DNA of 64,000 bases from Bacillus sp. B15-48 (GTDB lineage: Bacteria; Bacillota; Bacilli; Bacillales; Cytobacillaceae): the NCBI RefSeq assembly GCF_016879755.1, contig NZ_WOFU01000002.1, forward strand, positions 558,001 to 622,000, read 5' to 3'. The translations under genes were made by a program, and so were the position numbers. Positions 26,131 to 38,465 of the stretch are shown here, piece by piece (position 1 is the stretch's first letter; the number at the start of each line of letters is the position of its first letter). The notes below the pieces were generated by a model. The model ran no database searches. It saw only the letters and a program-made list of their open reading frames with translations, and was not told the origin of the DNA.

Positions 26131-26757
26131 CTATTCATCCTCAGCTAAAGCAACAAACGCCTTCGTAATATTTGTTTTTGTCAACCTTCCAACAATTTCT
26201 AATCCATTTTCTGTCTCTTTAATAATCGGCAAGGCATCAATCTGTTTATCAATGAGCTTTTTTGCTGCATCAATTAGTAGATCCTCTTTCTTACATACTG
26301 TTATGTTCGGCATCCGTGTCATGATAATATTCACTGGAATTTGTGTTAACTCCTGTTTCCCGATACTAGCCCTTAACAAATCTTTTCGTGACAAAACACC
26401 GACTAAGAAACCCGTTTTGTCAGCAACGAATAAAGTCCCGACATCTTCTAAAAACATCGTAACGATCGCATCGTAAACTGACACATTTTCAACGATAACA
26501 ATCGGTATCGACTGGTAATCTTTAACAAAGATATTTTTCAAATGGTCTGTCAACAACTGTGTGCCTGTTTTTCCAGTATAAAAATACCCGACTCGAGGTC
26601 TTGCATCTAAAAAACCAGACATCGTAAGTATCGCTAAATCCGGCCTTAACGTAGCACGTGTTAGATTTAGCCTTTCTGCGATCTGTTCACCTGTTATCGG
26701 TCCATTTTCTTTTACAATACTTAATATTTGTTCCTGTCGCTTATTTAGCTCGATCAT
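26131..26757 (-). CDS. ccpN: Transcriptional repressor CcpN (HTH plus two CBS domains)
   Basis: This is a 208-residue repressor of gluconeogenic genes (gapB, pckA in B. subtilis), which responds to the ATP/ADP level. The N-terminal helix-turn-helix (LNKRQEQILSIVKENGPITGEQIAERLNLTRATLRPDLAIL) is followed by two CBS domains (about 75-205) for adenine-nucleotide sensing. ATG 26757 (MIELNKRQ) follows GGGTGGTG. It is paired with yqfL. Confidence 0.94.
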   Translation of the reverse strand: MIELNKRQEQILSIVKENGPITGEQIAERLNLTRATLRPDLAILTMSGFLDARPRVGYFYTGKTGTQLLTDHLKNIFVKDYQSIPIVIVENVSVYDAIVTMFLEDVGTLFVADKTGFLVGVLSRKDLLRASIGKQELTQIPVNIIMTRMPNITVCKKEDLLIDAAKKLIDKQIDALPIIKETENGLEIVGRLTKTNITKAFVALAEDE

Positions 26758-26815
26758 TTTCACCACCCAACTATGAACATGTTGATCATCAGAACAAAAT
26801 TTATTTTATGTAACT

Positions 26816-26854
26816 TTTTAGAAAAGTACCTGCCAACAAAAACAGGCACTTTCC
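26816..26854 (-). terminator. Terminator after glyS
   Basis: AAAGTGCCTG (26852-26843) and CAGGTACTTT (26832-26823) pair with one wobble around a 10-nt loop, with a modest T run on the minus strand. Confidence 0.65.
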
Positions 26855-26861
26855 CTCATAA

Positions 26862-28934
26862 TTATTTAACATTAATAACATTCACCTTAGCGAATTTCAA
26901 AATCAAGGTGGCAAGACCGGCCATTTGATTTAAGCGATTCTCACGTAATTCCTTTCGATCGGCCATTACCATCGTATGCTCAAAATATTGATTAATAGAC
27001 GGTTTTAAGGAGTGAAGAACATCGTAAAATTCCACAGCTGCTAACCCTGTTTCCTCACGTTTGGCTGCATCGAGATAAGAATGATACAGCATTTCCTCTT
27101 GGTCATTTTCAAATCGTTCTCGATCGATATCTCCCATTTCTTCAGCTTTAGTAGCAATATTTAACACTCGGCTAAGCGCTTCTATCGTTTCTTTAAAACC
27201 TTCACCCTCTATTTTTGACTGTAAAACATTTGCCTTTTCCAATAAGCTTGGAACGCTTCTCAACCCGCTTCCGAGAACAGCATCAATTAAATCATACCTA
27301 ATTTCTTGTTCCTGAAGTAGATGCTTCAATCTTAAACTAAAGAACTGTTCTAAATCATGAAAAATCTCTTCGTCGCTCCGTTTTGCTATTTTATCTTCTG
27401 TAATAAGGTTTAATGCTAGACCAATTAATCGTTCAAGTGAGATTTCCCAGTTCTTATTTACTAACGTTTGAACGACACCTGTTGCTTGTCTTCTTAAGGC
27501 ATATGGGTCCTGTGATCCGCTTGGAATCGTCCCAATCGCAAAGAACGAACAAATGGTGTCAAGCTTCTCTGCAATTGCTACAACGGCTCCTGCATCACTC
27601 TGTGCGGTATCATCCTCAGCATTTCTTGGCATATAATGTTCACTAATCGCCTTGGCAACTTCTAATGTTTCTCCTTTTTGAAGAGCATACTTTTCGCCCA
27701 TTACTCCTTGTAATTCAGGGAATTCATACACCATTTGTGTAACTAGATCAAACTTGCCTATTTCTGCTGCACGGTCAACCGCTATTGTTGTTTTTTCATC
27801 AAGGTCAAGAGCCTCACTTACTAAGTTGGCCAGTTTTCGCACCCGGGCAACCTTATCCGAAATTGTCCCTATCTCTTCATGGTACACAATCGTTTTCAGT
27901 TTTTCTAATGCTGCTTCAATCGATAATTTCTGATCTTCTTTATAGAAAAATGCAGCATCAGCAAGTCTTGCACGCAAAACTTTTTCATTCCCACGAGCCA
28001 CCTGTTCAATGTGTCGGTGATCTCCATTTCGAACCGTGACAAAATAAGGTAGCAATTGGCCGTCCTGTGATTTAACCGGAAAATACCGTTGATGCTCTTT
28101 CATTGATGTAATTAATACTTCTTGAGGAATTTCCAAAAATTCCTTTTCGAAGCGTCCAAATAAAGCTGTAGGATATTCAACTAAATGATTGACTTCGTTA
28201 AGCAAGTCTTCATCGATAGGAATAATCCAATTGTTTTCTACTTCGATCTTTTCAAGTTGGTTGCGAATAGCCTGTTTCCTTTTATCCGCGTCAGCTATGA
28301 CAAATTGTTCGAACAGACTTTCCTCATAATTAGCAGGTGAATTCAATTTTATATTCGTTCCTAAGAAGCGATGACCCTTCGTTTCATTGCCAGTCACTAC
28401 TCCTGTAATTTCAAAAGAAACCACTTCTTCACCAAACATCGCAATCAGCCATTTAATTGGGCGGACATAGCGAAGTTCTTCATTGGCCCAACGCATGTTT
28501 TTAGGAAACGTTAAACCCATTACAATATTTTTCAACTGTGGAAGTAAAGACACCGTTTCTTGCCCTTTTATAAACTTTTTAACATGGGCATATTCAACTC
28601 CATTTATTTCTTTAAAATAAATATCCTCGACGGTTAGTCCTTGTCCACGAGAAAAACCAATCGCTGCTTTCGACCATGAACCATCTGGAGTCAACGCGAC
28701 TTTCTTCGCGGGACCTTTTGCCTCTATAAGATTATCTTCTTGGCCTTCGGCCACACTCTCAACAAGGACAGCAAGTCTTCTCGGTGTTGTAAATAACTTT
28801 ATTCCGTTATAAGAGATGTTATTTTCTGAAAGCCATTTTTCTACTTTTAGTCCAAATTGGTGAATCGATTCATCGATAAATCTTGCCGGCATTTCCTCTA
28901 AACCAATTTCAAGCAATAAGTCACGATTACTCAT
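26862..28934 (-). CDS. glyS: Glycyl-tRNA synthetase beta subunit GlyS
   Basis: The 690-residue beta chain of the tetrameric bacterial glycyl-tRNA synthetase provides most tRNA contacts. It starts with [15 protein letters not shown], contains the B-domain [13 protein letters not shown] and an HD-like region (about 350-470, [20 protein letters not shown]), and ends with an anticodon-binding DALR-like segment. The length is close to B. subtilis GlyS. Its start overlaps the glyQ stop by 8 nt. The glyQ-glyS pair lies behind a T-box. Confidence 0.97.
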   Translation of the reverse strand: MSNRDLLLEIGLEEMPARFIDESIHQFGLKVEKWLSENNISYNGIKLFTTPRRLAVLVESVAEGQEDNLIEAKGPAKKVALTPDGSWSKAAIGFSRGQGLTVEDIYFKEINGVEYAHVKKFIKGQETVSLLPQLKNIVMGLTFPKNMRWANEELRYVRPIKWLIAMFGEEVVSFEITGVVTGNETKGHRFLGTNIKLNSPANYEESLFEQFVIADADKRKQAIRNQLEKIEVENNWIIPIDEDLLNEVNHLVEYPTALFGRFEKEFLEIPQEVLITSMKEHQRYFPVKSQDGQLLPYFVTVRNGDHRHIEQVARGNEKVLRARLADAAFFYKEDQKLSIEAALEKLKTIVYHEEIGTISDKVARVRKLANLVSEALDLDEKTTIAVDRAAEIGKFDLVTQMVYEFPELQGVMGEKYALQKGETLEVAKAISEHYMPRNAEDDTAQSDAGAVVAIAEKLDTICSFFAIGTIPSGSQDPYALRRQATGVVQTLVNKNWEISLERLIGLALNLITEDKIAKRSDEEIFHDLEQFFSLRLKHLLQEQEIRYDLIDAVLGSGLRSVPSLLEKANVLQSKIEGEGFKETIEALSRVLNIATKAEEMGDIDRERFENDQEEMLYHSYLDAAKREETGLAAVEFYDVLHSLKPSINQYFEHTMVMADRKELRENRLNQMAGLATLILKFAKVNVINVK

Positions 28935-29817
28935 GTCGTAGCTCCTCCTTTCGTTGTAAAATTGGAAACCCTAACTTTTCTCTTTCTTCATAAAAAGTTT
29001 TTGCCACTTTTCTCGCAAGTGTACGGCAGCGACCAATATATCCTGTCCTTTCCGTCACTGATATCGCACCCCTTGCGTCAAGAATATTAAAAACATGTGA
29101 GCACTTTAACACATAATCATAAGCAGGATGAACAAGTCCTTCTTCCATTTGCTTATGCGCTTCTTTTTCATAAATCGTAAATAGATTAAAGAGCATTTCT
29201 TGATCCGAAGTTTCAAACGTATATTTTGAATGTTCAAACTCAGGTTGTCCAAAAATATCTCTCACAGTAAACCCATCTGTCCACTCGAGATCAAATACAT
29301 TCTCTTTATCTTGTATATAAGAGGCTAAACGCTCAATTCCATATGTAATTTCAACGGAGACTGGTTTGCATTCAAGTCCTCCAACTTGTTGAAAGTAAGT
29401 AAATTGAGTAATCTCCATTCCGTCTAGCCATACTTCCCAACCAAGACCAGCACAACCAAGCGAAGGATTTTCCCAATTATCTTCGACAAATCGAATATCA
29501 TGTTCAAGCGGATTAATTCCTAATGCTTTCAATGAATCTAAATAAATCTCTTGAATATTATCCGGAGAAGGCTTCATAATAACTTGGAACTGGTGATGTT
29601 GGTATAAACGATTAGGGTTCTCCCCATAACGTCCATCTGCAGGCCGGCGAGAAGGTTCGACATAAGCCACATTCCAAGGTTCAGGTCCTATCGCCCTAAG
29701 GAAAGTATACGGACTCATCGTTCCCGCTCCTTTTTCAACATCATATGCCTGCATTAATATACAGCCTTGTTCAGACCAATGCTTCTGTAAAGTGAGAATC
29801 ATATTTTGAATATTCAT
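28927..29817 (-). CDS. glyQ: Glycyl-tRNA synthetase alpha subunit GlyQ
   Basis: This is a 296-residue class II aminoacyl-tRNA synthetase chain that activates glycine. Motifs: [48 protein letters not shown] (motif 2 loop) and [14 protein letters not shown], followed by [11 protein letters not shown] (motif 3). ATG 29817 has TTTGGAGGTG upstream. The glycine T-box ends about 45 bp upstream, so it is expressed when uncharged tRNA-Gly accumulates. Confidence 0.97.
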   Translation of the reverse strand: MNIQNMILTLQKHWSEQGCILMQAYDVEKGAGTMSPYTFLRAIGPEPWNVAYVEPSRRPADGRYGENPNRLYQHHQFQVIMKPSPDNIQEIYLDSLKALGINPLEHDIRFVEDNWENPSLGCAGLGWEVWLDGMEITQFTYFQQVGGLECKPVSVEITYGIERLASYIQDKENVFDLEWTDGFTVRDIFGQPEFEHSKYTFETSDQEMLFNLFTIYEKEAHKQMEEGLVHPAYDYVLKCSHVFNILDARGAISVTERTGYIGRCRTLARKVAKTFYEEREKLGFPILQRKEELRHE

Positions 29818-29862
29818 TCCTTATTACACCTCCAAAGTTTCTAAGCTTTAAACATAGAATCA

Positions 29863-30078
29863 AAACAAAAAACCCCCGTCTCTATGCCTGTTTATAGCAT
29901 AGGGACGAGAGTTACCCGCGGTTCCACCCTAATTGCTGCAAAATTTGCAACCACTTTCGAAAAAGTTGCTCCGAAACGCCATTCACTAAATCTCTGCACC
30001 CTGGCTTCCACCATCCCAGGTTCGCTTTTACAGAGGGCATTAGCTACTCCTTTTCATCAATGCAACATATGTAATTTA
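29863..30078 (-). promoter_or_regulatory. Glycine T-box leader of glyQS
   Basis: On the minus strand the conserved T-box AGGGTGGAACCGCG (29930-29917) is present. The alternative terminator is CGTCCCTATGC / GCATAGAGACG followed by GGGGGTTTTTTG (to about 29867). Stem I is upstream, with the apical ATGGTGGAAG element (about 30018-30009). A GGC in GAATGGCG (about 29980) is a candidate glycine specifier. Uncharged tRNA-Gly would pair with the T-box and prevent termination. Confidence 0.93.
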
Positions 30079-30124
30079 CTATGAATAATAGCGAAAACAC
30101 ATTCAAATGTCAAATACTAAAGTA

Positions 30125-30880
30125 CTAAAGTCGATCCTTAAATTGATTGAGTTGGCTTAAAAATTTTTTTGTTTTTAAATGCAAACCGGAATATTCCTCA
30201 TAATAAGCAGTAATGACTTGTGATAATTGTGCTTTCGTTTCTGGCTTAACGGATATATTGCCTAAACGCGAAAGGTCTAAGAAGTAAAACAATTTCAACA
30301 ACCGAACAACCGACTGTGATACCTTAATATGGTACGGGTCAATTTTCAAACAACGATGGCATAGAATGCCTCCTTCTCTTATCGAAAAAGAAAAAGTCCC
30401 ATCTGTGTGCCCGCAATTTACACATTGATTCAAAACAGGATAAAGCCCCAGTACATTTAACATTTTCATCTCATAAATATTAACGAGTATTTCCAAATCA
30501 TAGCCATCATTCATATATTGTAGAGTCTGATGCAATAGTTCAAATAAAAACGGGTTAGGTCTTTTTTCCTCTGTACCCTTATCGGTTAAATCAATTACAT
30601 AACTTGCATAAGCCGTTAAAAAAATATCTTCACGAATACTTCTCATTGATGAAATGATATCACCTTGCTGCAGGGTTCCTAAACCACGACCTCTTTGAAT
30701 TAAGAAGATTCCGTACGTAAAAGGTTGGGTGACAGCTGTCAGCCGACTATTGGGCTTTTTTGCTCCTCTTGCCATCACTCCAACCTTTCCCCATTCTCTC
30801 GTATACAACGTTACGATCTTATTTGATTCTGCATAATCGGTATTCCTTATAACGATGCCTTCACATTTTTCCAGCACCAT
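30125..30880 (-). CDS. recO: DNA repair protein RecO
   Basis: This 251-residue protein helps load RecA onto SSB-coated single-stranded DNA. The N-terminal OB fold starts [22 protein letters not shown]. The C-terminal part holds a zinc site with four cysteines, [14 protein letters not shown] then GGILCHRC. It matches B. subtilis RecO in length and lies between glyQS and yqzL-era. The ribosome site is weak (GGTGAAG). Confidence 0.94.
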   Translation of the reverse strand: MVLEKCEGIVIRNTDYAESNKIVTLYTREWGKVGVMARGAKKPNSRLTAVTQPFTYGIFLIQRGRGLGTLQQGDIISSMRSIREDIFLTAYASYVIDLTDKGTEEKRPNPFLFELLHQTLQYMNDGYDLEILVNIYEMKMLNVLGLYPVLNQCVNCGHTDGTFSFSIREGGILCHRCLKIDPYHIKVSQSVVRLLKLFYFLDLSRLGNISVKPETKAQLSQVITAYYEEYSGLHLKTKKFLSQLNQFKDRL

Positions 30881-30910
30881 TCTTCACCATCCATTTTAGG
30901 AAGACAAAAC

Positions 30911-31054
30911 CTATGAGATGGGAAAATCAAATTCTGCTAGCTCTTCCTCCTGATTATCGGGTATTTCTCGTGCATCCTGCTCTAATTCCTTGAACAGGAG
31001 ATAAGTGTCAATATTACCTGTCTGTGAGAAGACTTTCCAGGTAAAATCTAACAT
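30911..31054 (-). CDS. yqzL: YqzL family small protein
   Basis: This is a 47-residue protein, MLDFTWKVFSQTGNIDTYLL at the N-terminus and an acidic C-terminal half (EEELAEFDFPIS). It is the YqzL family found between recO and era in Bacillus; function unknown. ATG 31054 follows AAAGGTGGGG, and the gene is 30 bp before recO on the same strand, so it is probably co-transcribed with recO. Confidence 0.85.
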   Translation of the reverse strand: MLDFTWKVFSQTGNIDTYLLFKELEQDAREIPDNQEEELAEFDFPIS

Positions 31055-31234
31055 CGAAAACCCCACCTTTCAAATTTTCAACTAGCAATTTTCAATCCCG
31101 AAGTCTTATATATATCATGGCCTGTCAATTTAATTTTCATGTTACACAATTTTTGTAAAAAGATCGGATGCATAAAACATTTATTTTTTAAATAAATTAG
31201 TTAAGGCTTTTATCCAACAGATAGAGCGAATTAA

Positions 31235-32549
<1,315 letters not shown>

Positions 32550-32652
32550 TTATTTTACCTTATTTTGACGATGAATTCATCGGTAAAAACGAAAAAAAAT
32601 AAAGTTTTTTAAATTTTCAAAAAATATATTTAAACTTTGGACTTGTCTTGCT

Positions 32653-32681
32653 ATTGTACTGAAAATAGATGAAGCTTTCAA
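32653..32681 (-). promoter_or_regulatory. SigmaA promoter of cdd-era
   Basis: TTGAAA (32681-32676), 17 bp, TACAAT (32658-32653) on the minus strand, in the gap between dgkA and cdd. Confidence 0.65.
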
Positions 32682-32687
32682 ATATAC

Positions 32688-32718
32688 GAAAAAAAAGAGC
32701 TGCCCTAAGTGGACAACT
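32688..32718 (-). terminator. Terminator of the dgkA end, overlapping its stop codon
   Basis: AGTTGTCC (32718-32711) and GGGCAGCT (32705-32698) form an 8-bp stem with two wobble pairs, followed by an 8-nt T run on the minus strand. The first bases of the stem lie in the dgkA stop codon. Confidence 0.65.
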
Positions 32719-33112
32719 ATACAAATACATTTAACAGTTTAGGTCCGAAGATAATGACACCAATTATAGCTGCGGTAATCGCAAACACCAGTACAGCTCC
32801 AGCAGCAATATCTTTCGCTTCTTTAGCCAGTGGATGATAATCCTTTGTTCTTAAATCAACCACTCGTTCAACGGCACTATTTAACATTTCAGCTGTTAAC
32901 ATACAACCGATACAAAGGAAAATGATTAGCCATTCGGTTACTGAAACCTCTAAAAGGAACCCAGCAAATAGGACCAATCCGGCAATAGCAATATGGATTT
33001 TTAAATTTCTTTCTTTTTTTACTGCAATGACAATGCCACTAAATGCGAACCGAAACGAATGGATGATTGACCCTCTTTTAAACTTGTTATTATCGCGTGA
33101 GTCCATACTCAT
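32717..33112 (-). CDS. dgkA: Undecaprenol/diacylglycerol kinase DgkA
   Basis: This 131-residue membrane kinase has three membrane segments. Family motifs are [21 protein letters not shown] and [17 protein letters not shown], then [13 protein letters not shown] (catalytic Glu and the nucleotide site). In Gram-positive bacteria the enzyme phosphorylates undecaprenol for cell-wall lipid carrier recycling. It overlaps ybeY by 23 bp. Confidence 0.94.
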   Translation of the reverse strand: MSMDSRDNNKFKRGSIIHSFRFAFSGIVIAVKKERNLKIHIAIAGLVLFAGFLLEVSVTEWLIIFLCIGCMLTAEMLNSAVERVVDLRTKDYHPLAKEAKDIAAGAVLVFAITAAIIGVIIFGPKLLNVFV

Positions 33113-33560
33113 CTAATATTTCCCTTTGTCTAGTAAACATCTCTTTCTCATCTTCCTCTGTTTCATGATCATACCCTAGCAAGTGCAAGAACCCATGCAC
33201 CGTAAGAAAACCTAGCTCTCTCATGAAGGAATGATTATACTCGCCTGCTTGTTCCCTTGCTTTAGCTGTCGAAATAATGATATCACCGAGAATTCGCGGC
33301 AAATCTCCCCCTACCACTTTCAATTCTCCTTCCCCTTCTTCCTCCAAAGCAAAAGAAATCACATCAGTTGGCAAATCCTTCTGTCTATATTCACGGTTAA
33401 TCTCACGTATGCGCTCATTTGATACGAATGTAACAGAAAGCTCACTGCCTTCTTCTACCGCCTCCGTAGTGGCAGCGAAATTTAATAATTTTTCAATCTC
33501 CCGAATTTCTTTTTCGTTTAATTCTTGCGTTTCATCAAATAAATCAATTTCTAAACTCAT
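33090..33560 (-). CDS. ybeY: Endoribonuclease YbeY (rRNA maturation)
   Basis: This 156-residue zinc endoribonuclease acts in 16S rRNA 3'-end maturation and ribosome quality control. The zinc motif is [11 protein letters not shown], the H-X3-H-X5-H family signature, and DVISFALEE precedes it. It overlaps the pgpH stop by 4 nt (ATGA), showing coupling. Confidence 0.96.
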   Translation of the reverse strand: MSLEIDLFDETQELNEKEIREIEKLLNFAATTEAVEEGSELSVTFVSNERIREINREYRQKDLPTDVISFALEEEGEGELKVVGGDLPRILGDIIISTAKAREQAGEYNHSFMRELGFLTVHGFLHLLGYDHETEEDEKEMFTRQREILDEYGLTR

Positions 33561-35728
33561 GATTTTTCCACCTTCTGTTTTGTCGTATCTGGATATTCTA
33601 TTCTGGAATGGAAGATTCCTTTTAATGTCTCGCCAAACGATTCACCAACTGTATGCAGCTCTTTAAGAGTTATATCACATTCATCCAATTGTCCATCTTG
33701 AAGCCGATCAGTAATAATATTTTTAACTAATGTTTCAATTTGTTCATGAGTTGGATTGGCCAATGAACGGACGGCTGCTTCAACACTATCGGCTATTCCG
33801 ATAACTGCACTTTCTTTTGTTTGTGCTTTTGGTCCTGGATATCGGAAATCAGCTTCTTTTACATCATCGTCATGTTGTTTGGCTTTATGATAAAAATACT
33901 TCAACAATGTCGTCCCATGATGCTGTTCAGTTATATCAATAATTTCCTTTGGTATTCGATTTTTTCTTAATAGTTCAGCACCATCTGTCGCATGAGCGAT
34001 GATAATATTTTTACTCGTCATCGGCGATAGTTTATCATGAGGGTTTTCAATATTCATTTGGTTTTCAATAAAGAATTGTGGCCGTTTTGTCTTTCCAATA
34101 TCATGATAATAACATCCAACCCTAGCTAATAACCCATTCGCTCCAATTGCCTCACAAGCCGATTCTGCAAGATTCGCAACCATCACACTGTGATGATATG
34201 TGCCCGGCGCTTCTGTTAAGATTTTTCTTAGTAGAGGATGATTTGGATTCGACAATTCGATTAATTTCATCGTTGAAAGAACGCCAAATCCGGCTTCGAA
34301 AAATGGCAATAAACCGATGGTAAGAACGGCAGAGCCAATGCCAGATAAAATCGCGACTAATAAATTTATTCCGTACTCTATGCCGGAATATTGGGTATTA
34401 CGCAATAGGGCCAGTGAGATGATGACGAAAAGATTGACCATCGAAATGAAAAGGCCAGCTTGAAGAATTTTTGAACGTTGATTTTGATGACGCAAATATA
34501 AAATGCCTGATAGGCCACTAACTATAATATAAAAGGCGACAGTAACATTCAACGTTCCGGTAATTCCTTGATTAAAGATGATACTACCGCAAATGCCAAG
34601 AATGATCGTTTGAAAGATTGCTAATCGTTCATTGATTAAAATTTTTATCAACATAGGACCCATTGCTGCTGGGAATACATATCCTATCTCTGAATATTTA
34701 TAATCTGTAAACAGGCTCAAAAGTTTCATAACCAAAAAAGCACTAATAAAGATCAAACTAAAAATAAGCAGCTGCTTTTGTTTTTTTTCTTTTTTACTCA
34801 TTTCATCAAATAAAAGGAAGACTGCACATAAAATGATGAAAATAAGCATAGCGAGGCCTACAAATGGTTTTAAAGAATTTTCATTATCCAACAGCCCTGC
34901 AAGTTCTAACTGTTGGTAAATATCTCGGCTAATTAACTGCCCCTCTTCAACAATAATTTGACCTTCCAAAATTTTCACTGGGTCGACCCCATCGCTTGCC
35001 TGTTGGCGAAGCTCCTCGGTTGCCTTTGGATCATAAAATTCATTTTGTATAATCGCAAAACGCCCTAATTCAATAATCGCATTCCTTAAATTTGCATGAA
35101 TGCTGGCAAACTTTAGTTCCTCTTCAACTTGTTTTTTTGCATTTTCTACCCCATCAGCTGGGATACGACGGCTCATGACATGATTGACAGCAGTGACTGT
35201 TAAATCCTTTGCAATGGATAACTCATCAGGTCTTGCTTGAAGCATCGCAGTAAATGCTTGATTCGAAACATCATCTGTTACTGACTCTGTCAATTTCTCT
35301 TTTACTCTCGTTAGTTTATCTTCAATGACAATTACAGGGGATTGAGTGACTTCACCAGTTTGCTCCGACTGCCGTTCTTTGCGCTCAGCATCTATTTCAT
35401 TGTTAACCTCAGTTACTGAATCAAAAATAGAAGTAATTAAGTCAACCTGGTTTTGGGTGTATTCTTTCTTTACAATATAAACATCCTGAACTTGATCGAC
35501 TGCTTCCTGTCGCTTTTTCTCAGTATTAACTTTGTCTTCAACGGTGATCGGTGACCGTACCGTCTGGTCAGCAATCGAAAAAAGATTAAGATCAAGTTTT
35601 TCCGGTTTGACATGATTATACATCGTAAGAAACATAAAGATTGCAAGAACAAAAAATAACAAAAATCTGAACAACCTTATATTAAGCAAGCTAAGTATTG
35701 AAGCAAGAGATTGCTGTAATTTTTGCAC
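33557..35728 (-). CDS. pgpH: Cyclic di-AMP phosphodiesterase PgpH (7TM-HD)
   Basis: This is a 723-residue membrane enzyme: an N-terminal membrane segment (about 19-38), a large extracytoplasmic domain (about 45-280), seven membrane helices (about 285-480) and a C-terminal HD domain. The HD motif is in [16 protein letters not shown], with [11 protein letters not shown] before and EQHHGTTLL after. It hydrolyses c-di-AMP. GTG 35728 follows GGAGGGGATGAA. Same position and size as B. subtilis YqfF/PgpH. Confidence 0.96.
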   Translation of the reverse strand: MQKLQQSLASILSLLNIRLFRFLLFFVLAIFMFLTMYNHVKPEKLDLNLFSIADQTVRSPITVEDKVNTEKKRQEAVDQVQDVYIVKKEYTQNQVDLITSIFDSVTEVNNEIDAERKERQSEQTGEVTQSPVIVIEDKLTRVKEKLTESVTDDVSNQAFTAMLQARPDELSIAKDLTVTAVNHVMSRRIPADGVENAKKQVEEELKFASIHANLRNAIIELGRFAIIQNEFYDPKATEELRQQASDGVDPVKILEGQIIVEEGQLISRDIYQQLELAGLLDNENSLKPFVGLAMLIFIILCAVFLLFDEMSKKEKKQKQLLIFSLIFISAFLVMKLLSLFTDYKYSEIGYVFPAAMGPMLIKILINERLAIFQTIILGICGSIIFNQGITGTLNVTVAFYIIVSGLSGILYLRHQNQRSKILQAGLFISMVNLFVIISLALLRNTQYSGIEYGINLLVAILSGIGSAVLTIGLLPFFEAGFGVLSTMKLIELSNPNHPLLRKILTEAPGTYHHSVMVANLAESACEAIGANGLLARVGCYYHDIGKTKRPQFFIENQMNIENPHDKLSPMTSKNIIIAHATDGAELLRKNRIPKEIIDITEQHHGTTLLKYFYHKAKQHDDDVKEADFRYPGPKAQTKESAVIGIADSVEAAVRSLANPTHEQIETLVKNIITDRLQDGQLDECDITLKELHTVGESFGETLKGIFHSRIEYPDTTKQKVEKS

Positions 35729-35903
35729 TTCATCCCCTCCTTTCCTGTCTTTTCAGTATTCACTCTAAATATATTCATTCTTAACTATTTTACATCATAT
35801 CAGTTTTACCAATAACTTTCATCTTCATTCTAACCGAGAGCGGAGGAAGAAAATTCACCGCTTGGCATGCACTTAACACTTAAATGAAGCGAAAATGGCT
35901 TAG

Positions 35904-35947
35904 CCAAAAAGAACAATAACCTGTCCTTTAAAGACAGGTTATTGTTC
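35904..35947 (-). terminator. Terminator of phoH, with the stop codon inside the stem
   Basis: GAACAATAACCTGTC and GACAGGTTATTGTTC (35947-35933 / 35925-35911) form a 15-bp perfect stem, followed by TTTTTGGC on the minus strand. The TAA stop of phoH (35941-35939) lies in the first arm. Confidence 0.88.
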
Positions 35948-36898
35948 CTCATTATTTCTTTCATAAGCATGAATAATCTTTCCTACTAACGGATGACGGA
36001 CAACATCTGACCGACCAAGATAAATGAAGGAAATCCCCTCTACCCCTTTAAGAATGTTTTCCGCTATATTCAACCCTGACTTGACTCCTTTTGGCAAATC
36101 AACTTGTGTTTGATCGCCTGTAATCACCATTTTAGAGCCAAAACCAAGCCTTGTAAGAAACATTTTCATCTGAGCTTGAGTTGTATTTTGTGCTTCGTCA
36201 AGAATAACAAACGCATCATCAAGTGTTCTTCCCCGCATATAAGCAAGCGGAGCAATTTCAATTGTTCCCCTCTCAATTAACCGCAATGTGTGCTCTGTGC
36301 CTAATATGTCATGTAAGGCGTCGTATAATGGACGTAAATAGGGATCTACTTTTTCCTTCAAATCTCCAGGTAAAAAGCCAAGACTTTCTCCTGCTTCAAC
36401 TGCTGGTCTTGTTAAGATTATTTTCGTAACGTTTCCATTTTTCAATGCATTTACAGCCATAACAACTGCTAAATACGTCTTCCCAGTTCCCGCAGGACCA
36501 AGCCCAAAAACTAAGTCATTCTTCCTAATCGCATTGATATACTCCCTTTGCCCAAGAGTCTTTACTCTTATTGACTTACCTTTTGAGTTTCTAGCGATTT
36601 CTTCCTCATAAAGATCACGGAAATAATCTAATGTCCCTTTTTCAGCCATTTGAATTGCATAAGTAACATCACGTTCACTAATGTTAATTCCCTTCCGAAT
36701 CACGGAAAGCAATTTTTCAAGCACTGCACGCGCCATTTCAACTTTTTCACTTGAACCAGTTAGGTTGACTTTATCTCCTCTTGTAACAATTGAGATTTCA
36801 AGTTGATTTTCTACTAGTTTAAGATTCGAGTCTGAATTCCCGAATAATGCGATTGCCTCATCGTGATCGAGAAGTTGTACTTCCATCGTCTCTGTCAT
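35939..36898 (-). CDS. phoH: PhoH-like ATPase
   Basis: This 319-residue P-loop ATPase has a KH-like N-terminal part (about 1-100). The ATPase follows: Walker A GLGPAGTGKTYLAV (about 134-147), Walker B AFVILDEAQNTT, and the sensor MVITGDQTQVDLP. Its cellular role is unclear; it is commonly linked to RNA processing with YbeY. ATG 36898 follows AAGGAGACGAAG. It overlaps the yqfD stop by 41 bp. Confidence 0.95.
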   Translation of the reverse strand: MTETMEVQLLDHDEAIALFGNSDSNLKLVENQLEISIVTRGDKVNLTGSSEKVEMARAVLEKLLSVIRKGINISERDVTYAIQMAEKGTLDYFRDLYEEEIARNSKGKSIRVKTLGQREYINAIRKNDLVFGLGPAGTGKTYLAVVMAVNALKNGNVTKIILTRPAVEAGESLGFLPGDLKEKVDPYLRPLYDALHDILGTEHTLRLIERGTIEIAPLAYMRGRTLDDAFVILDEAQNTTQAQMKMFLTRLGFGSKMVITGDQTQVDLPKGVKSGLNIAENILKGVEGISFIYLGRSDVVRHPLVGKIIHAYERNNEEQ

Positions 36899-38087
36899 CT
36901 TCGTCTCCTTGTATTATAGGTTGGCTTTTAGCAATATCTTCTATTATTTGAAAAAGAATGGATAGCTTTACTTTACCATTATTTAATGATTGATGTAAAA
37001 TCTCTTCTCCTTTTATTGTAGCATCTTCTGGTAATTGATTTTTTATATCCTTCCTGGCAAGGTTAATTGCTCTCTCAATCGCTTCTTCTTTCGTATAATT
37101 CCGATTGACCTCTTCACGCTCACGAATTGTTTTTTTTGTCATGGCAAGCGGCAATTCCCAAGAAAGCATTTTTAATTGTTGCGTGGTTTCCTCCATTTCA
37201 AATTCTTTATACTCATGCTTGTTAAACCCCCAAAAAGGAATACTAAGCTCACCAACATTGAGGGAATATTTCCGTTTTTCCTCGCCACTGAATACTTGAA
37301 AAGTAGTTTCGAGCGGGAGTTCAACTTGTGATTTATACCATGTTTCTCCTAATATTTCCCCCCTTGCAGCAACGGCTTTTTTCTCATCCTCTTTGCCAAT
37401 TAATCCAGAAACTAGCAATTGTCCTGGTTGAACGGTATCATTAATGGCAACTACCTTTTCCCCTTCCTCAACAAACATACGAACAATCGTTGCCTTTTTA
37501 GTGGCAACCAGATTTTGAGCTTCGTACGTTTTAGGCTTATCTGGATCTTCCTTCTCAACTACCTGAAAATGATAAATGGTTCCCCTTAACTCAACCCCAA
37601 CCCATGTCAATGCTTTCACATTATCTGTAAGTTCACGTTGAATGACATCGACATTATCGAGCGTAAATTGAGGTTTCCCGATTATTATTCCCATTTCCTT
37701 CAATTCTTTGCGAATCTGATGTTCAGTAGCTGGACTAGCTCCGTTAATTTCGATGCCCCAAACCATGTTCGATAACACCATAATTATCACTATAAAAGCA
37801 AGCGTTCCTGCCAAAAAACCACTGTTTGTCCACATTCGTCGTAAAAAGAAAGGGCCGCCAACCCTCTCGATAAATCGAACTTTTACTTCACTTTTCCTAG
37901 CGGGCCCTCTTAATTTCTTAACATCAACAGCTTTAATATGGAATGTAATCACATCCTCACCATGCTTCTTTACATTCCATATTAAAATCCCGCTTCTTGT
38001 TAGCTGATTTAAGTACCGCTCGATTCCTCTCCCTGTAACCTTTACACGGACGATTCCAACAAAAAAGTTCAACCACTGATTTTTCAT
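36858..38087 (-). CDS. yqfD: Sporulation protein YqfD
   Basis: This is a 409-residue membrane protein with a single strong membrane segment near 90-110 (GFLAGTLAFIVIIMVLSNMVWGI) and a large extracellular C-terminal domain. It starts MKNQWLNFFVGIVRVKVTGRG..ERYLN, as the family does. In B. subtilis yqfD is made in the mother cell during sporulation. ATG 38087 has CAGGAGGAAGGG upstream. It lies 15 bp after yqfC. Confidence 0.93.
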   Translation of the reverse strand: MKNQWLNFFVGIVRVKVTGRGIERYLNQLTRSGILIWNVKKHGEDVITFHIKAVDVKKLRGPARKSEVKVRFIERVGGPFFLRRMWTNSGFLAGTLAFIVIIMVLSNMVWGIEINGASPATEHQIRKELKEMGIIIGKPQFTLDNVDVIQRELTDNVKALTWVGVELRGTIYHFQVVEKEDPDKPKTYEAQNLVATKKATIVRMFVEEGEKVVAINDTVQPGQLLVSGLIGKEDEKKAVAARGEILGETWYKSQVELPLETTFQVFSGEEKRKYSLNVGELSIPFWGFNKHEYKEFEMEETTQQLKMLSWELPLAMTKKTIREREEVNRNYTKEEAIERAINLARKDIKNQLPEDATIKGEEILHQSLNNGKVKLSILFQIIEDIAKSQPIIQGDEDDRDDGSTTSRSR

Positions 38088-38102
38088 GCCCTTCCTCCTG
38101 AA

Positions 38103-38387
38103 CTATTCATTGATATATATCACTTGATCGATTTTTCCCTCGAGTAGGATTTCTTCCGGCATAATTGTTTTTATTACAAACGCCTTTCCTTTAACGAGCA
38201 ACTGTCCTTGCTCTAACAAAAGCCGAACCTCCCTATCAGAGAAAGCAAGTAATCCTCGGTGGTTTTCAATATAAATATGGATTTGACCAACCATTGTAAT
38301 TCGGGGGAGATCCATCATGACATCTGGTGGAAGATCCATTTTTTGAGTCATCCAATTTCGAATGAGTTGGCTCCATTTTTTTGCCAT
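38103..38387 (-). CDS. yqfC: Sporulation protein YqfC (YabP/YqfC family)
   Basis: This 94-residue protein of the YabP/YqfC family holds DLPRITMVGQIHIYIENHRG and a beta-rich C-terminal half. In B. subtilis it is in the sigma-E regulon. ATG 38387 is chosen (GGGGG about 11 nt upstream). CATACATA at 38420-38413 (minus) resembles a sigma-E -10 (CATACANT), but no matching -35 is seen. Confidence 0.88.
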   Translation of the reverse strand: MAKKWSQLIRNWMTQKMDLPPDVMMDLPRITMVGQIHIYIENHRGLLAFSDREVRLLLEQGQLLVKGKAFVIKTIMPEEILLEGKIDQVIYINE

Positions 38388-38465
38388 AAAAAAAGAACCC
38401 CCTTTCATCTCATATGTATGAGTTGAAAAAGAGTTCTAGCACTCCTTTTTAGGAAGTTCGAATGA

